A model generated the notes under the pieces. The model did no database searches and had not been told where the DNA came from. It was given only the letters and a program-made list of their open reading frames with translations. Below are positions 32,635 to 39,360 of a stretch of 45,335 bases of DNA, in pieces. The stretch lies in NCBI GenBank assembly GCA_902794405.1, contig CADBHI010000031.1, positions 1 through 45,335 on the forward strand, in the 5' to 3' direction. Every line of letters starts with the position of its first letter. Within the stretch, counting starts at the first letter, position 1. A program made the translations under genes and the position numbers. Source of the stretch: an uncultured Prevotellaceae bacterium. GTDB lineage: Bacteria; Bacteroidota; Bacteroidia; Bacteroidales; Bacteroidaceae.

Positions 32635-33675
32635 ATGAAGAAGATGATATTCGCACTGGTAACGATGCTGACGCTCAGCCTGTCAGCAAGTGCAATGAGC
32701 TATGAGCAGGCCCGCAACGAGGCCTTGTTCCTGACCGATAAGATGGCCTACGAGCTGAATCTTACCGATGCACAGTACGAGGCTGCCTACGAAATCAACC
32801 TCGACTACCTGATGGGTGTGACAAGTCAGACCGACGTCTTCGGTATCTACTGGGAGCGCCGTAACCTCGACCTTCAGTACATCCTCTACTCTTGGCAATG
32901 GGAGGCTTTCCGTGCCGCCACCTATTTCTATCGTCCGCTGTATTGGGACGCTGGTTTCTGGCACTTCGGCATCTATGCCCGCTATCCCCATCGTGACTAC
33001 TTCTACTTCGGACGCCCGCACTTCTATGCTACTTATCGCGGCGGTCATGCCTGGCACGTTGGTGGCCACAGCTACTACCACAGCCGCTCTTCTCACTACC
33101 GTCCTGAACTTGCTCACGGTCGCCAGCACTTTGGCATGCGCAACAGCTTTGACCGTGGTGACTTCCGCAGCGGACGCAGCCACAGCTCCACCCGTGTGAC
33201 TGGTCATGGAGGCGTACGCTCGAACAGCGGCAACCGTACATTCAACGGCAACCGCGGTACCTTCAACCGTGAGAATCGTAGCGGTAGCATCGGCGGCAAC
33301 CGTAGCGGCAACGTCGGCGGCAACCGTAGCGGCAACATCGGCGGCAACCGTAGCGGCAACATCGGCGGCAACCGTAGTATGGGCGGCGACCGTAACATCA
33401 ACCGCGGCAGCAGCGACGTTAACCGCAGCGGCAGTAGCAATCGTGGTAGCGTGCAGTTTGGCGGCAGCAACATGACGCCCTCGCGCTCCTTTGGCAGCAA
33501 CCCCTCGGCAAGTCGCAGCAGTAGCAGTTCATCCACACGCTCTTTTAGCAGCAGGTCGTCGTCAAGCCACATGGGAGGTTCCTCCCACTCTATGTCGACC
33601 AGAGGCGGCAGCCGTTCTTCGGGTGGCGGTCATAGCTCTGGCGGACACGGTCACTTCGGCGGAGGCCGTCGCTAA
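32635..33675 (+). CDS. Secreted basic Ser/Gly/Arg/Asn-rich protein with minisatellite
   Basis: A 346-residue exported protein (signal peptide KKMIFALVTMLTLSLSASA). The front (22-150) is rich in Tyr, His and aromatic residues (YFYFGRPHFYATYRGG) and looks like a small structured domain found in Bacteroidetes secreted proteins. From about 160 on it is low-complexity, strongly basic and Ser/Gly/Asn-rich, with GGNRSGNI repeats and a Ser/His/Gly tail ending GGHGHFGGGRR. I do not recognise a function; an envelope-associated or nucleic-acid- or metal-binding tail is conceivable. Its stop overlaps that of the convergent phosphatase gene by 4 bp (CTAA). Confidence 0.75.
   Translation: MKKMIFALVTMLTLSLSASAMSYEQARNEALFLTDKMAYELNLTDAQYEAAYEINLDYLMGVTSQTDVFGIYWERRNLDLQYILYSWQWEAFRAATYFYRPLYWDAGFWHFGIYARYPHRDYFYFGRPHFYATYRGGHAWHVGGHSYYHSRSSHYRPELAHGRQHFGMRNSFDRGDFRSGRSHSSTRVTGHGGVRSNSGNRTFNGNRGTFNRENRSGSIGGNRSGNVGGNRSGNIGGNRSGNIGGNRSMGGDRNINRGSSDVNRSGSSNRGSVQFGGSNMTPSRSFGSNPSASRSSSSSSTRSFSSRSSSSHMGGSSHSMSTRGGSRSSGGGHSSGGHGHFGGGRR
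33277..33390 (+). repeat. 24-bp in-frame minisatellite
   Basis: Four 24-bp units (33277-33372) of CGTAGCGGCAACATCGGCGG type plus a degenerate fifth, encoding NRSGNIGG. The unit count can change without frame loss. Confidence 0.8.
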
Positions 33676-34181
33676 AGCTCCAGCCGACGAACCTCGCAGT
33701 TCGTCATCTTATCAACCTCACGCATCTGCTTGCCGTAGTACACAGCCTGTATCGCCTTGTTGATGATACCGTGTCCTACGGCAAGTACTGTTTTTCCCTG
33801 ATACTTCGTCCTGATAAAGTCTAAGAATCGTTTAGCACGTGCCAGCAAGGCATCGAGCGTTTCCACATCGTCGGGAAACGGCAGTCCCTTCAGGTCGGGA
33901 ATAAAGCGTCCGGTAAACCCTCCCCAGTCGCGCTCCCTGAGCAGCGGAGTCGATTCCACCTTCAGGCCGTGGGGTTCAGCCAGTATGAGGGCTGTTTCCA
34001 CCGACCGCCATAAGTCGCTGGCCACCATCGCGTCGAAGTGTTCCTGAGCCAGCTCGTCGCGCAACAATCCGGCCTGTCTGAAACCCTCATCGTTGAGCTG
34101 TCCCTGGGTCTGTCCCTGCATGATTTGTCGGGCATTGTCGACGGTTTCTCCGTGACGCACTAAAAATAAAATTGTCTTCAT
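33672..34181 (-). CDS. Histidine phosphatase (phosphoglycerate-mutase-like) family protein
   Basis: A 169-residue cytoplasmic enzyme of the branch-1 histidine phosphatase superfamily. The catalytic LVRHGET (6-12), the Arg/Glu region ASDLWRSVETA and the second histidine VGHG (about 142-145) are present. The length suits a small phosphatase of the CobC/GpmB type rather than true phosphoglycerate mutase; substrate unknown. The ATG at 34181 is chosen (MKTILFLVRHG); the -7 box TAACTTTG at 34188-34195 lies just 6 bp upstream, so the message may be leaderless. Divergent from the DUF308 gene. Confidence 0.87.
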   Translation of the reverse strand: MKTILFLVRHGETVDNARQIMQGQTQGQLNDEGFRQAGLLRDELAQEHFDAMVASDLWRSVETALILAEPHGLKVESTPLLRERDWGGFTGRFIPDLKGLPFPDDVETLDALLARAKRFLDFIRTKYQGKTVLAVGHGIINKAIQAVYYGKQMREVDKMTNCEVRRLEL

Positions 34182-34187
34182 CGGGGA

Positions 34188-34195
34188 CAAAGTTA
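34188..34195 (-). promoter_or_regulatory. -7 box of the histidine phosphatase gene
   Basis: TAACTTTG on the minus strand ends 6 bp before the start codon. The expected transcription start falls on or next to the ATG. Confidence 0.5.
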
Positions 34196-34207
34196 CGAAA
34201 AAATTAC

Positions 34208-34215
34208 TATCTTTG
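34208..34215 (+). promoter_or_regulatory. -7 box of the DUF308 gene
   Basis: TATCTTTG, 24 bp before the ATG at 34240; it is divergent from the box at 34188-34195 with 12 bp between them, so the two promoters must share upstream DNA. Confidence 0.5.
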
Positions 34216-34239
34216 CACACGAATTGCAATAAAAACATT

Positions 34240-34884
34240 ATGAGAATACTACAAAGTTCCGTTTTCCGCGCCATTTGTGCCATCATCATCGGCGCCCTGC
34301 TCATCAAGTTTCCCGACAATACCGTAATGGGCATTACCGTTGCCATCGGCGTGCTGTTCCTCATATCAGGACTTATCTCGTGCGTCACCTACTTCTGGGC
34401 CAAGCGCAACGTTAGCGATTACAAGATCTACGATGCTGAGGGCAACCTCGTGGCAGGCGAAAAGCCTACCTTTCCCATCGTCGGCATCGGCAGCGCCATT
34501 TTAGGTCTCATCCTGAGCCTGTCGCCCAAGGCCTTCGTCTCGGCCCTGATGTATATCATCGGTGCCATCCTCATCCTCGGAGCCATCAACCAGTACATGA
34601 GCCTCATCGGTGGCCGTCGCTATGGCCGTGTCAGCCTGTGGTACTGGATTATGCCTACGCTCATTCTGCTCACCGGACTCTATGTCATGCTCAAGCCTAT
34701 GGCCCCGCTCAACACGGCCATGCTCATCTTAGGATGGTGTACGCTGGTCTACGGCGTTGTAGAACTCATCAACGCCCTGAAATTCTACCGCGACAAGAAA
34801 TCGTGGATAAAGGCACAGGAAGCTCCCCAACAGCTCGACACGTTCGAGGAAATTAAGGAGGAGGCTGTCGAGGAAGTCGGCTAA
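34240..34884 (+). CDS. DUF308/HdeD-like membrane protein
   Basis: A 214-residue inner-membrane protein with about six hydrophobic helices in paired form (AIIIGALLIKFPD, VAIGVLFLISGLIS, IGSAILGLILSLSP, LMYIIGAILILGAINQYM, IMPTLILLTGLYVMLKP, LILGWCTLVYGVVELINAL) and an acidic C-terminal tail. The pattern matches the HdeD/DUF308 family, associated in enterobacteria with acid resistance; its role here is unknown. The ATG at 34240 (MRILQSS) follows a -7 box at 34208. Its stop overlaps the udk stop (CTAA). Confidence 0.82.
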   Translation: MRILQSSVFRAICAIIIGALLIKFPDNTVMGITVAIGVLFLISGLISCVTYFWAKRNVSDYKIYDAEGNLVAGEKPTFPIVGIGSAILGLILSLSPKAFVSALMYIIGAILILGAINQYMSLIGGRRYGRVSLWYWIMPTLILLTGLYVMLKPMAPLNTAMLILGWCTLVYGVVELINALKFYRDKKSWIKAQEAPQQLDTFEEIKEEAVEEVG

Positions 34885-35495
34885 ACCCCCGTCACAATAC
34901 CCTGAATATATGTCTTCAGAATATGGATGCCGGTCTTGTTGTCCCCACCCCAGGGGATGATGAGATCGGCAAACTTCTTGGTAGGCTCAATAAACTGCTC
35001 ATGCATGGGCTTGACAGCCGACTCGTAATGGTCGAGCACCATTTCAACGGTACGTCCGCGTTCCACCACGTCACGGCGAATGTTGCGAATCAGTCGAACG
35101 TCGCTGTCGGTATCTACAAATATCTTCAAGTCCATCATGTCGCGCAGCTTCTTGTGGTGCAAAGCCATGATACCCTCGATGATAATCACGGGTTTGGGCT
35201 CTACATGAACCGTCTCTTTCTGGCGGTTGCTCTCTACATAAGAATAGGTGGGCTGCTCAATGGCCTGACCGTGGCGCAGCATGTTGATCTGCTCCGTCAG
35301 CAATTTCCAGTCAAAAGCGTCGGGATGGTCGAAGTTAATGGCTTTACGCTCTTCCGGAGTCAGCCCCGTGGTATCGTTATAATACGAGTCGATGGGCACC
35401 ACAGCCACACAATGGGGTGGCAATGCCTTGGCAATACGCTTCACGACGGTGGTCTTGCCCGAACCTGAACCGCCTGCAATTCCGATGATAGTCAT
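34881..35495 (-). CDS. udk: Uridine kinase
   Basis: A 204-residue uridine/cytidine kinase that makes UMP and CMP in pyrimidine salvage. The P-loop GGSGSGKTT (8-16), IDSYYND, the NFDHPDAFDW lid region and the VDTDSDVRLIRNIRRDV block are intact and the length is typical. A good promoter lies 22 bp upstream. The gene is convergent with DUF308, overlapping it by 4 bp. Confidence 0.94.
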   Translation of the reverse strand: MTIIGIAGGSGSGKTTVVKRIAKALPPHCVAVVPIDSYYNDTTGLTPEERKAINFDHPDAFDWKLLTEQINMLRHGQAIEQPTYSYVESNRQKETVHVEPKPVIIIEGIMALHHKKLRDMMDLKIFVDTDSDVRLIRNIRRDVVERGRTVEMVLDHYESAVKPMHEQFIEPTKKFADLIIPWGGDNKTGIHILKTYIQGIVTGV

Positions 35496-35516
35496 AGGTT
35501 TTTAATTATTACTCCG

Positions 35517-35548
35517 CAAATTTAGTCATTTCTGCTGAAACAGCCAAA
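35517..35548 (-). promoter_or_regulatory. Promoter of udk
   Basis: TAAATTTG (35517-35524) and TTTG (35545-35548) on the minus strand, 20 bp apart. Confidence 0.65.
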
Positions 35549-35600
35549 CATTTTGCCACGTTTTTATAAAAAAGAGGAAGTCTGGGCATCAAACTTGGAA

Positions 35601-36215
35601 TTAACTCCGACTATACTCAAACACGGTTTGGTAGTAGGCAGCCTTACGCTCGATGGACATGGGATAGGCACGCGAAGAGGAGGGCATGCGGTAAAGGCGG
35701 AGGGTGGATAGTGGAGGGTGGATAGTGGAGGGTGGATGGTGGATAGTGGATGGTGGAAGGTGGAACTCCACGTACTCGCCAACTTTGGGTTCAGGAATGT
35801 TGAACTGGCGGCAGGCGATGGTTGTGGCCAACTGACCGGCGGTGAGAACGGCGCGACAATGTGGGAGCCGGAGGAGCATGGCGCTGAGGTCGGTTTCCTC
35901 GACCACCTGGAGGTCCTTGTCGGAGGCGGTGCCCTTGGTACGGATAATGCGGGTGCAGGTGTCGTACATGGCAATGCCCTCACGCTGTAGGAAGGGAATA
36001 ATGGCGTCGAGATTGTAGGTCTTACGGTCTTGAAGCACGAAATGGGTCTTGTCGCCGAAGTAGCAGAGGCCGAAGATGCGCCACATATCATTGGTGAAGT
36101 TGGGGTAATAGAACTTCATGGCCCAGCGTTTCTCGGATGGTGGAAACGTGCCAAGCATCAGTAGTCGGGCATTCTGGGGCAGGAAGGGTTCGAAGGGATG
36201 GGTCTCGACGTTCAT
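35601..36215 (-). CDS. Uracil-DNA glycosylase superfamily protein (MUG-like) with repeat insertion
   Basis: A 204-residue protein. LGTFPPSEKRWAMKFYYPNF (21-40) resembles motif A of mismatch-type uracil glycosylases, and MPSSSRAYP (177-185) the C-terminal DNA-intercalation motif. Such enzymes remove uracil or thymine opposite guanine, but several members of this branch are uncharacterised. Residues about 154-172 (PPSTIHHPPSTIHPPLSTL) are encoded by a simple tandem repeat (35700-35760) inserted just ahead of the C-terminal motif, in frame. Whether the enzyme tolerates it is unknown. It overlaps the upstream nuclease gene by ATGA (36212-36215), so the two are translationally coupled. Confidence 0.8.
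   Translation of the reverse strand: MNVETHPFEPFLPQNARLLMLGTFPPSEKRWAMKFYYPNFTNDMWRIFGLCYFGDKTHFVLQDRKTYNLDAIIPFLQREGIAMYDTCTRIIRTKGTASDKDLQVVEETDLSAMLLRLPHCRAVLTAGQLATTIACRQFNIPEPKVGEYVEFHLPPSTIHHPPSTIHPPLSTLRLYRMPSSSRAYPMSIERKAAYYQTVFEYSRS
35700..35760. repeat. GTGGATAGTGGAGG tandem repeat inside the UDG-like gene
   Basis: About 60 bp of overlapping units such as AGGGTGGATAGTGG and GGTGGATGGTGG. It is read in frame as Pro/Ser/Thr/His repeats and contains no stop in that frame. Confidence 0.8.
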
Positions 36216-37264
36216 TTCAATGACTGTTTCAGGTAGACGACAGTAGGCAGATGGTCGCTATAGCCATCGAGCCATTGGCCTCCGGCATGCGTGCGCAGGG
36301 TGTTTCCCTTGTACTTGCCTTCGTGCTGGAACAGGTAGTCGCGGCGGAATATGTGGTAGTCGCAGAGTTTCAGGCTTGACGTGGCGGGCTGGCCATCTGG
36401 ATTGAGCAGCGAGCGGGAGACGATGATCTGGTCGAAGAGGTTCCATGCGCCCTGATACTGGAGGGTTCCTGTGCACGAAGCGAGAATATCCCACCAGGGG
36501 TTCCAGAGTCCGGAAGGGGTCTCGACATCCTTCTGACTGCGCTTGGCACCGAGGAACTCTGACATGGAGAGGTCGTGGGGATCGTCGTTCATATCGCCCA
36601 TGATGAGGAGTTTCACGTCAGGGTCGTCGGCCATGAGCGAATCCTTGAGCACGCGCAGCTGCTGTCCGCCGTCCTCACGACAGTAGGCAGGTGCTCCGCG
36701 CGAGGGCAGGTGGCAGACGACGATGGTGACATGGTTGCCGCCCATGGTGCCGCTGACGGTAAGGTATCCTCGGGTGGCTCGGTTGGCATCTTCCGCGTGC
36801 GTATATATATAAGGTATAAGGGTGACGTTGCGCACCTTGAAGAGTCGGGGGTTGTAAAGCAGGGCGCAGTCGATGCCGCGCTGGTCGGGCCCCTCGATGT
36901 GGACGAACTGGAAGTTGCGGGCCTTCAATGGGGGCTGCTGACAGAGGTCTTCGAGGCACTTGGCATTCTCGACCTCGGCCACTCCAATGGCGGCACAGCC
37001 CTCGGAGGGCAGATTATCGGTACCCATCTCGGAGAGTACACGGGCCATGTTGCGCAGCTTGTGGCTATACTTCAGGCTGGTCCACTTGAAGGTGCCGTCG
37101 GGCAGGAACTCGTAGTCGTTCTTACCGGCATCGTGGCAGGTGTCGAACAGGTTTTCGAGGTTATAGAATCCCACGGCGTAGGTACGCTCGTTGGCAGGCT
37201 TGGCCACCGCAATTATGGCCGAAAGCACGAAAAGGGTCGGTAGGAATCGTTTCGTGAGCTGCAT
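36212..37264 (-). CDS. Exported endonuclease/exonuclease/phosphatase family protein
   Basis: A 350-residue protein with a signal peptide (QLTKRFLPTLFVLSAIIAVA) and the EEP fold: FYNLENLFDT (active-site Asn/Glu), IGVAEVEN, DPDVKLLIMGDMND and the C-terminal YSDHLPTVVYL, all catalytic positions present. Such exported EEP proteins may hydrolyse DNA, RNA or phosphodiesters; the substrate is not identifiable. The ATG at 37264 is chosen since a -7 box (37284-37291) lies just upstream and the longer frame lacks a good start. The stop overlaps the UDG-like start (ATGA). Confidence 0.86.
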   Translation of the reverse strand: MQLTKRFLPTLFVLSAIIAVAKPANERTYAVGFYNLENLFDTCHDAGKNDYEFLPDGTFKWTSLKYSHKLRNMARVLSEMGTDNLPSEGCAAIGVAEVENAKCLEDLCQQPPLKARNFQFVHIEGPDQRGIDCALLYNPRLFKVRNVTLIPYIYTHAEDANRATRGYLTVSGTMGGNHVTIVVCHLPSRGAPAYCREDGGQQLRVLKDSLMADDPDVKLLIMGDMNDDPHDLSMSEFLGAKRSQKDVETPSGLWNPWWDILASCTGTLQYQGAWNLFDQIIVSRSLLNPDGQPATSSLKLCDYHIFRRDYLFQHEGKYKGNTLRTHAGGQWLDGYSDHLPTVVYLKQSLK

Positions 37265-37283
37265 AGTAACACTTATTAGGCCA

Positions 37284-37291
37284 CAAAGATA
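37284..37291 (-). promoter_or_regulatory. -7 box of the EEP/UDG-like operon
   Basis: TATCTTTG on the minus strand, 19 bp upstream of the ATG at 37264. Confidence 0.5.
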
Positions 37292-37331
37292 GTGATATTT
37301 TTCGAAACAATGGATAAAAAGCGGGAAAAAG

Positions 37332-37363
37332 TTTGCGGGAATGAAAAAAAAGCAGTACCTTTG
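37332..37363 (+). promoter_or_regulatory. Promoter of rpmE2
   Basis: TTTG (37332-37335) and TACCTTTG (37356-37363), 20 bp apart, 38 bp before the ATG. It is among the best matches to consensus in the window, as suits a ribosomal-protein gene. Confidence 0.75.
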
Positions 37364-37401
37364 CACGCAATTTCAGTACAAACAAATAAGAAACATTAAA
37401 A

Positions 37402-37656
37402 ATGAAAAAAGGAATTCATCCAGAAAACTATCGCCCCGTCGTGTTCCGTGACATGTCCAACGGCGATATGTTCCTTACGAAGTCTACGGCAAAGACCAAC
37501 GACACAGTAGAATTCGAAGGCGAAACTTACCCAGTGGTAAAAGTAGAAATCTCAAGCACCTCTCACCCGTTCTATACTGGTAAGAGCAAGCTGGTTGACA
37601 CGGCTGGTCGCGTTGACAAGTTCATGAGCCGCTACGGTAAGGCTGCGAAGAAATAA
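37402..37656 (+). CDS. rpmE2: Ribosomal protein bL31, type B
   Basis: An 84-residue bL31 of the large ribosomal subunit. [17 protein letters not shown] and [24 protein letters not shown] are diagnostic. It lacks the CxxC zinc motif of the A-type protein, so it is the zinc-independent B form. It is flanked by a strong promoter and a clear terminator, hence monocistronic. Confidence 0.96.
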   Translation: MKKGIHPENYRPVVFRDMSNGDMFLTKSTAKTNDTVEFEGETYPVVKVEISSTSHPFYTGKSKLVDTAGRVDKFMSRYGKAAKK

Positions 37657-37690
37657 GATATTTCAGAATTAGCAGACGAATTAAAGGAAA

Positions 37691-37737
37691 AAGCGCGTCA
37701 AGGTAGTTGCATATGCCTTGGCGCGCTTCTTTTTTTG
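37691..37737 (+). terminator. Rho-independent terminator of rpmE2
   Basis: A 13-bp stem AAGCGCGTCAAGG / CCTTGGCGCGCTT with one G-U pair and a 12-nt loop, followed by CTTTTTTTG. It starts 35 bp after the stop codon. Confidence 0.85.
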
Positions 37738-37755
37738 TGAAATTTCCGTAAAACG

Positions 37756-37787
37756 TTTGGCCGTCCCGCCGAAAATTCATAAATTTG
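37756..37787 (+). promoter_or_regulatory. Promoter of the glutathione peroxidase gene
   Basis: TTTG (37756-37759) and TAAATTTG (37780-37787), 20 bp apart, 44 bp before the ATG. Confidence 0.7.
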
Positions 37788-37831
37788 TAGCAAAATACGA
37801 TTATATGACCCATCAATAACAAAAACAAACA

Positions 37832-38383
37832 ATGAAAACAGTTTATGATTTTACTGTCAAGGACAGGAAAGGTAAGGACGTGTCGCTGAAAGAGTATGCC
37901 AACGAAGTGCTGCTGATAGTGAACACGGCTACCAAGTGTGGTTTCACCCCTCAGTACGACGAATTAGAGGCGCTCTACAAGAAGTATCATGCTGAAGGTT
38001 TCGAGATTCTCGATTTCCCCTGCAACCAGTTCGGCCAGCAGGCTCCCGGTACCGACGAGAGCATTCACGAGTTCTGTAAGCTGAACTTCGGCACCGATTT
38101 CCCACGCTTCAAGAAGGTGAAGGTGAACGGCGACGATGCCGACCCGCTGTTCAAGTTCCTGCAGGAGCAGAAGGGTTTTGCCGGCTGGGACATGGAGCAC
38201 CCCATTGCCCATATTCTGGACGACATGCTGTCGAAGGCCGACTCTAACTACAAGGAGAAGGCTGACATTAAGTGGAATTTCACCAAGTTCCTGATCAACA
38301 AGAAGGGACAGGTAGTGGCCCGTTTCGAGCCTACTGAGAAGATGGAGAACATAGCTCAGCAGATTGAGGAACTCTTGAAATAA
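37832..38383 (+). CDS. Glutathione peroxidase-like thiol peroxidase
   Basis: A 183-residue cytoplasmic peroxidase of the BsaA/Gpx family. The catalytic triad is visible: Cys36 in NTATKCGFTPQY, Gln70 in PCNQFGQQ and Trp148 in WNFTKFLI. Cysteine rather than selenocysteine is used. Bacterial forms usually take electrons from thioredoxin and protect against hydroperoxides in these oxygen-sensitive anaerobes. It has its own promoter and terminator. Confidence 0.93.
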   Translation: MKTVYDFTVKDRKGKDVSLKEYANEVLLIVNTATKCGFTPQYDELEALYKKYHAEGFEILDFPCNQFGQQAPGTDESIHEFCKLNFGTDFPRFKKVKVNGDDADPLFKFLQEQKGFAGWDMEHPIAHILDDMLSKADSNYKEKADIKWNFTKFLINKKGQVVARFEPTEKMENIAQQIEELLK

Positions 38384-38392
38384 GGAATGAAA

Positions 38393-38419
38393 TAAGGGGA
38401 GCCGAAAGGCCCCCCTTTT
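38393..38419 (+). terminator. Terminator after the glutathione peroxidase gene
   Basis: Stem GGGGAGCC / GGCCCCCC with a GAAA loop, flanked by AA and TTTT on the two sides, so it may serve the convergent DUF4380 gene too. Confidence 0.75.
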
Positions 38420-38443
38420 AGATTGAATTAAGCGTGTAGGAAC

Positions 38444-39319
38444 TTACTTGCCGAGCAAAGTGGTAATGAGGTTTCTACACTCTTTTTGTATGTCCTGCTG
38501 GGCATTGACGGGCAGCAGATACCACTTGACCGTCCATTCGAGCTTGGCTCCGGGTTTCAGCGTGGTATAGGCACCCTGGCTTTCGAGCTCGATAAACGAC
38601 TTACCGCGGTTCATATACACCTGAATCTCGGCCTCGCCGGGTGCGGGTTCCTCGGGTTTCAGGTCCTGGAAGGCCTTGACCAACAGCAGTCCATTGTTGT
38701 AGTAAGCAAGCCAGCCCTTGCCGTCGGCGTTGACTTTACGGTTATCGCTGGCCTCGTCGGTCTGATACCACACGGCCTTCTGGGCTTCGGTAAAGTTCAG
38801 CAGTCCGGCAGGCGTAATGCCATTGAGGGGTGCATCAAAGAATATCAGTCCGTCGGCATTGGGCACACGGGTGATTTCCCACGGTGCCACCTTACGCGTC
38901 TCACCCGACTCATTATAGATGGTATAGGTGATGGTGAAGGAACCGTCGGCCTGGCAGGCACGAATGTTCTTTCCAATGCTGTACTTCAGGCGCTCCGACT
39001 GTTGGCTCTTGATGATGAGAGTGGAGTCGGTGGTCTGCTCAACGGTATACGGCCGCTTGTCGAACTCGGGCACGGGAGGCCAGTTCCACTCTTTCTGCGG
39101 ACTGGTCCAGAAGGTGCTACCGAAGGACTCGGGCCATCGGAGCTGAGAGATGACTTCAGAATCGTTGTACTTCAACGAAAGGATTTTTCCGCCCTTGGAG
39201 GCGTCAACGGTCATGGAAAGGTTGCCAGACTTGAGCTGGTACTGGCCCTCTACGTCATCGGCAACGGCGCCGGCCGTGAAGGCAATGACGGAAAACAAGG
39301 TTAGGATGGTTCGTTTCAT
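38444..39319 (-). CDS. DUF4380 domain exported protein
   Basis: A 291-residue exported protein (signal peptide KRTILTLFSVIAFTAGAVA). The body, YQLKSGNLSMTVDASKGGKI, WPESFGSTFWTSPQKEWNWP and APWEITRV, looks like the DUF4380 family, which has a galactose-mutarotase-like beta-sandwich and is common in Bacteroidetes. The function is not established; a carbohydrate-binding role would fit the fold. The ATG at 39319 is chosen for the signal peptide. It lies 41 bp after lptD and may be cotranscribed. Confidence 0.8.
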   Translation of the reverse strand: MKRTILTLFSVIAFTAGAVADDVEGQYQLKSGNLSMTVDASKGGKILSLKYNDSEVISQLRWPESFGSTFWTSPQKEWNWPPVPEFDKRPYTVEQTTDSTLIIKSQQSERLKYSIGKNIRACQADGSFTITYTIYNESGETRKVAPWEITRVPNADGLIFFDAPLNGITPAGLLNFTEAQKAVWYQTDEASDNRKVNADGKGWLAYYNNGLLLVKAFQDLKPEEPAPGEAEIQVYMNRGKSFIELESQGAYTTLKPGAKLEWTVKWYLLPVNAQQDIQKECRNLITTLLGK

Positions 39320-39360
39320 ATTGTATAGCTTGTCTTTGGTGATGTGTCGAAGGAATGTAG

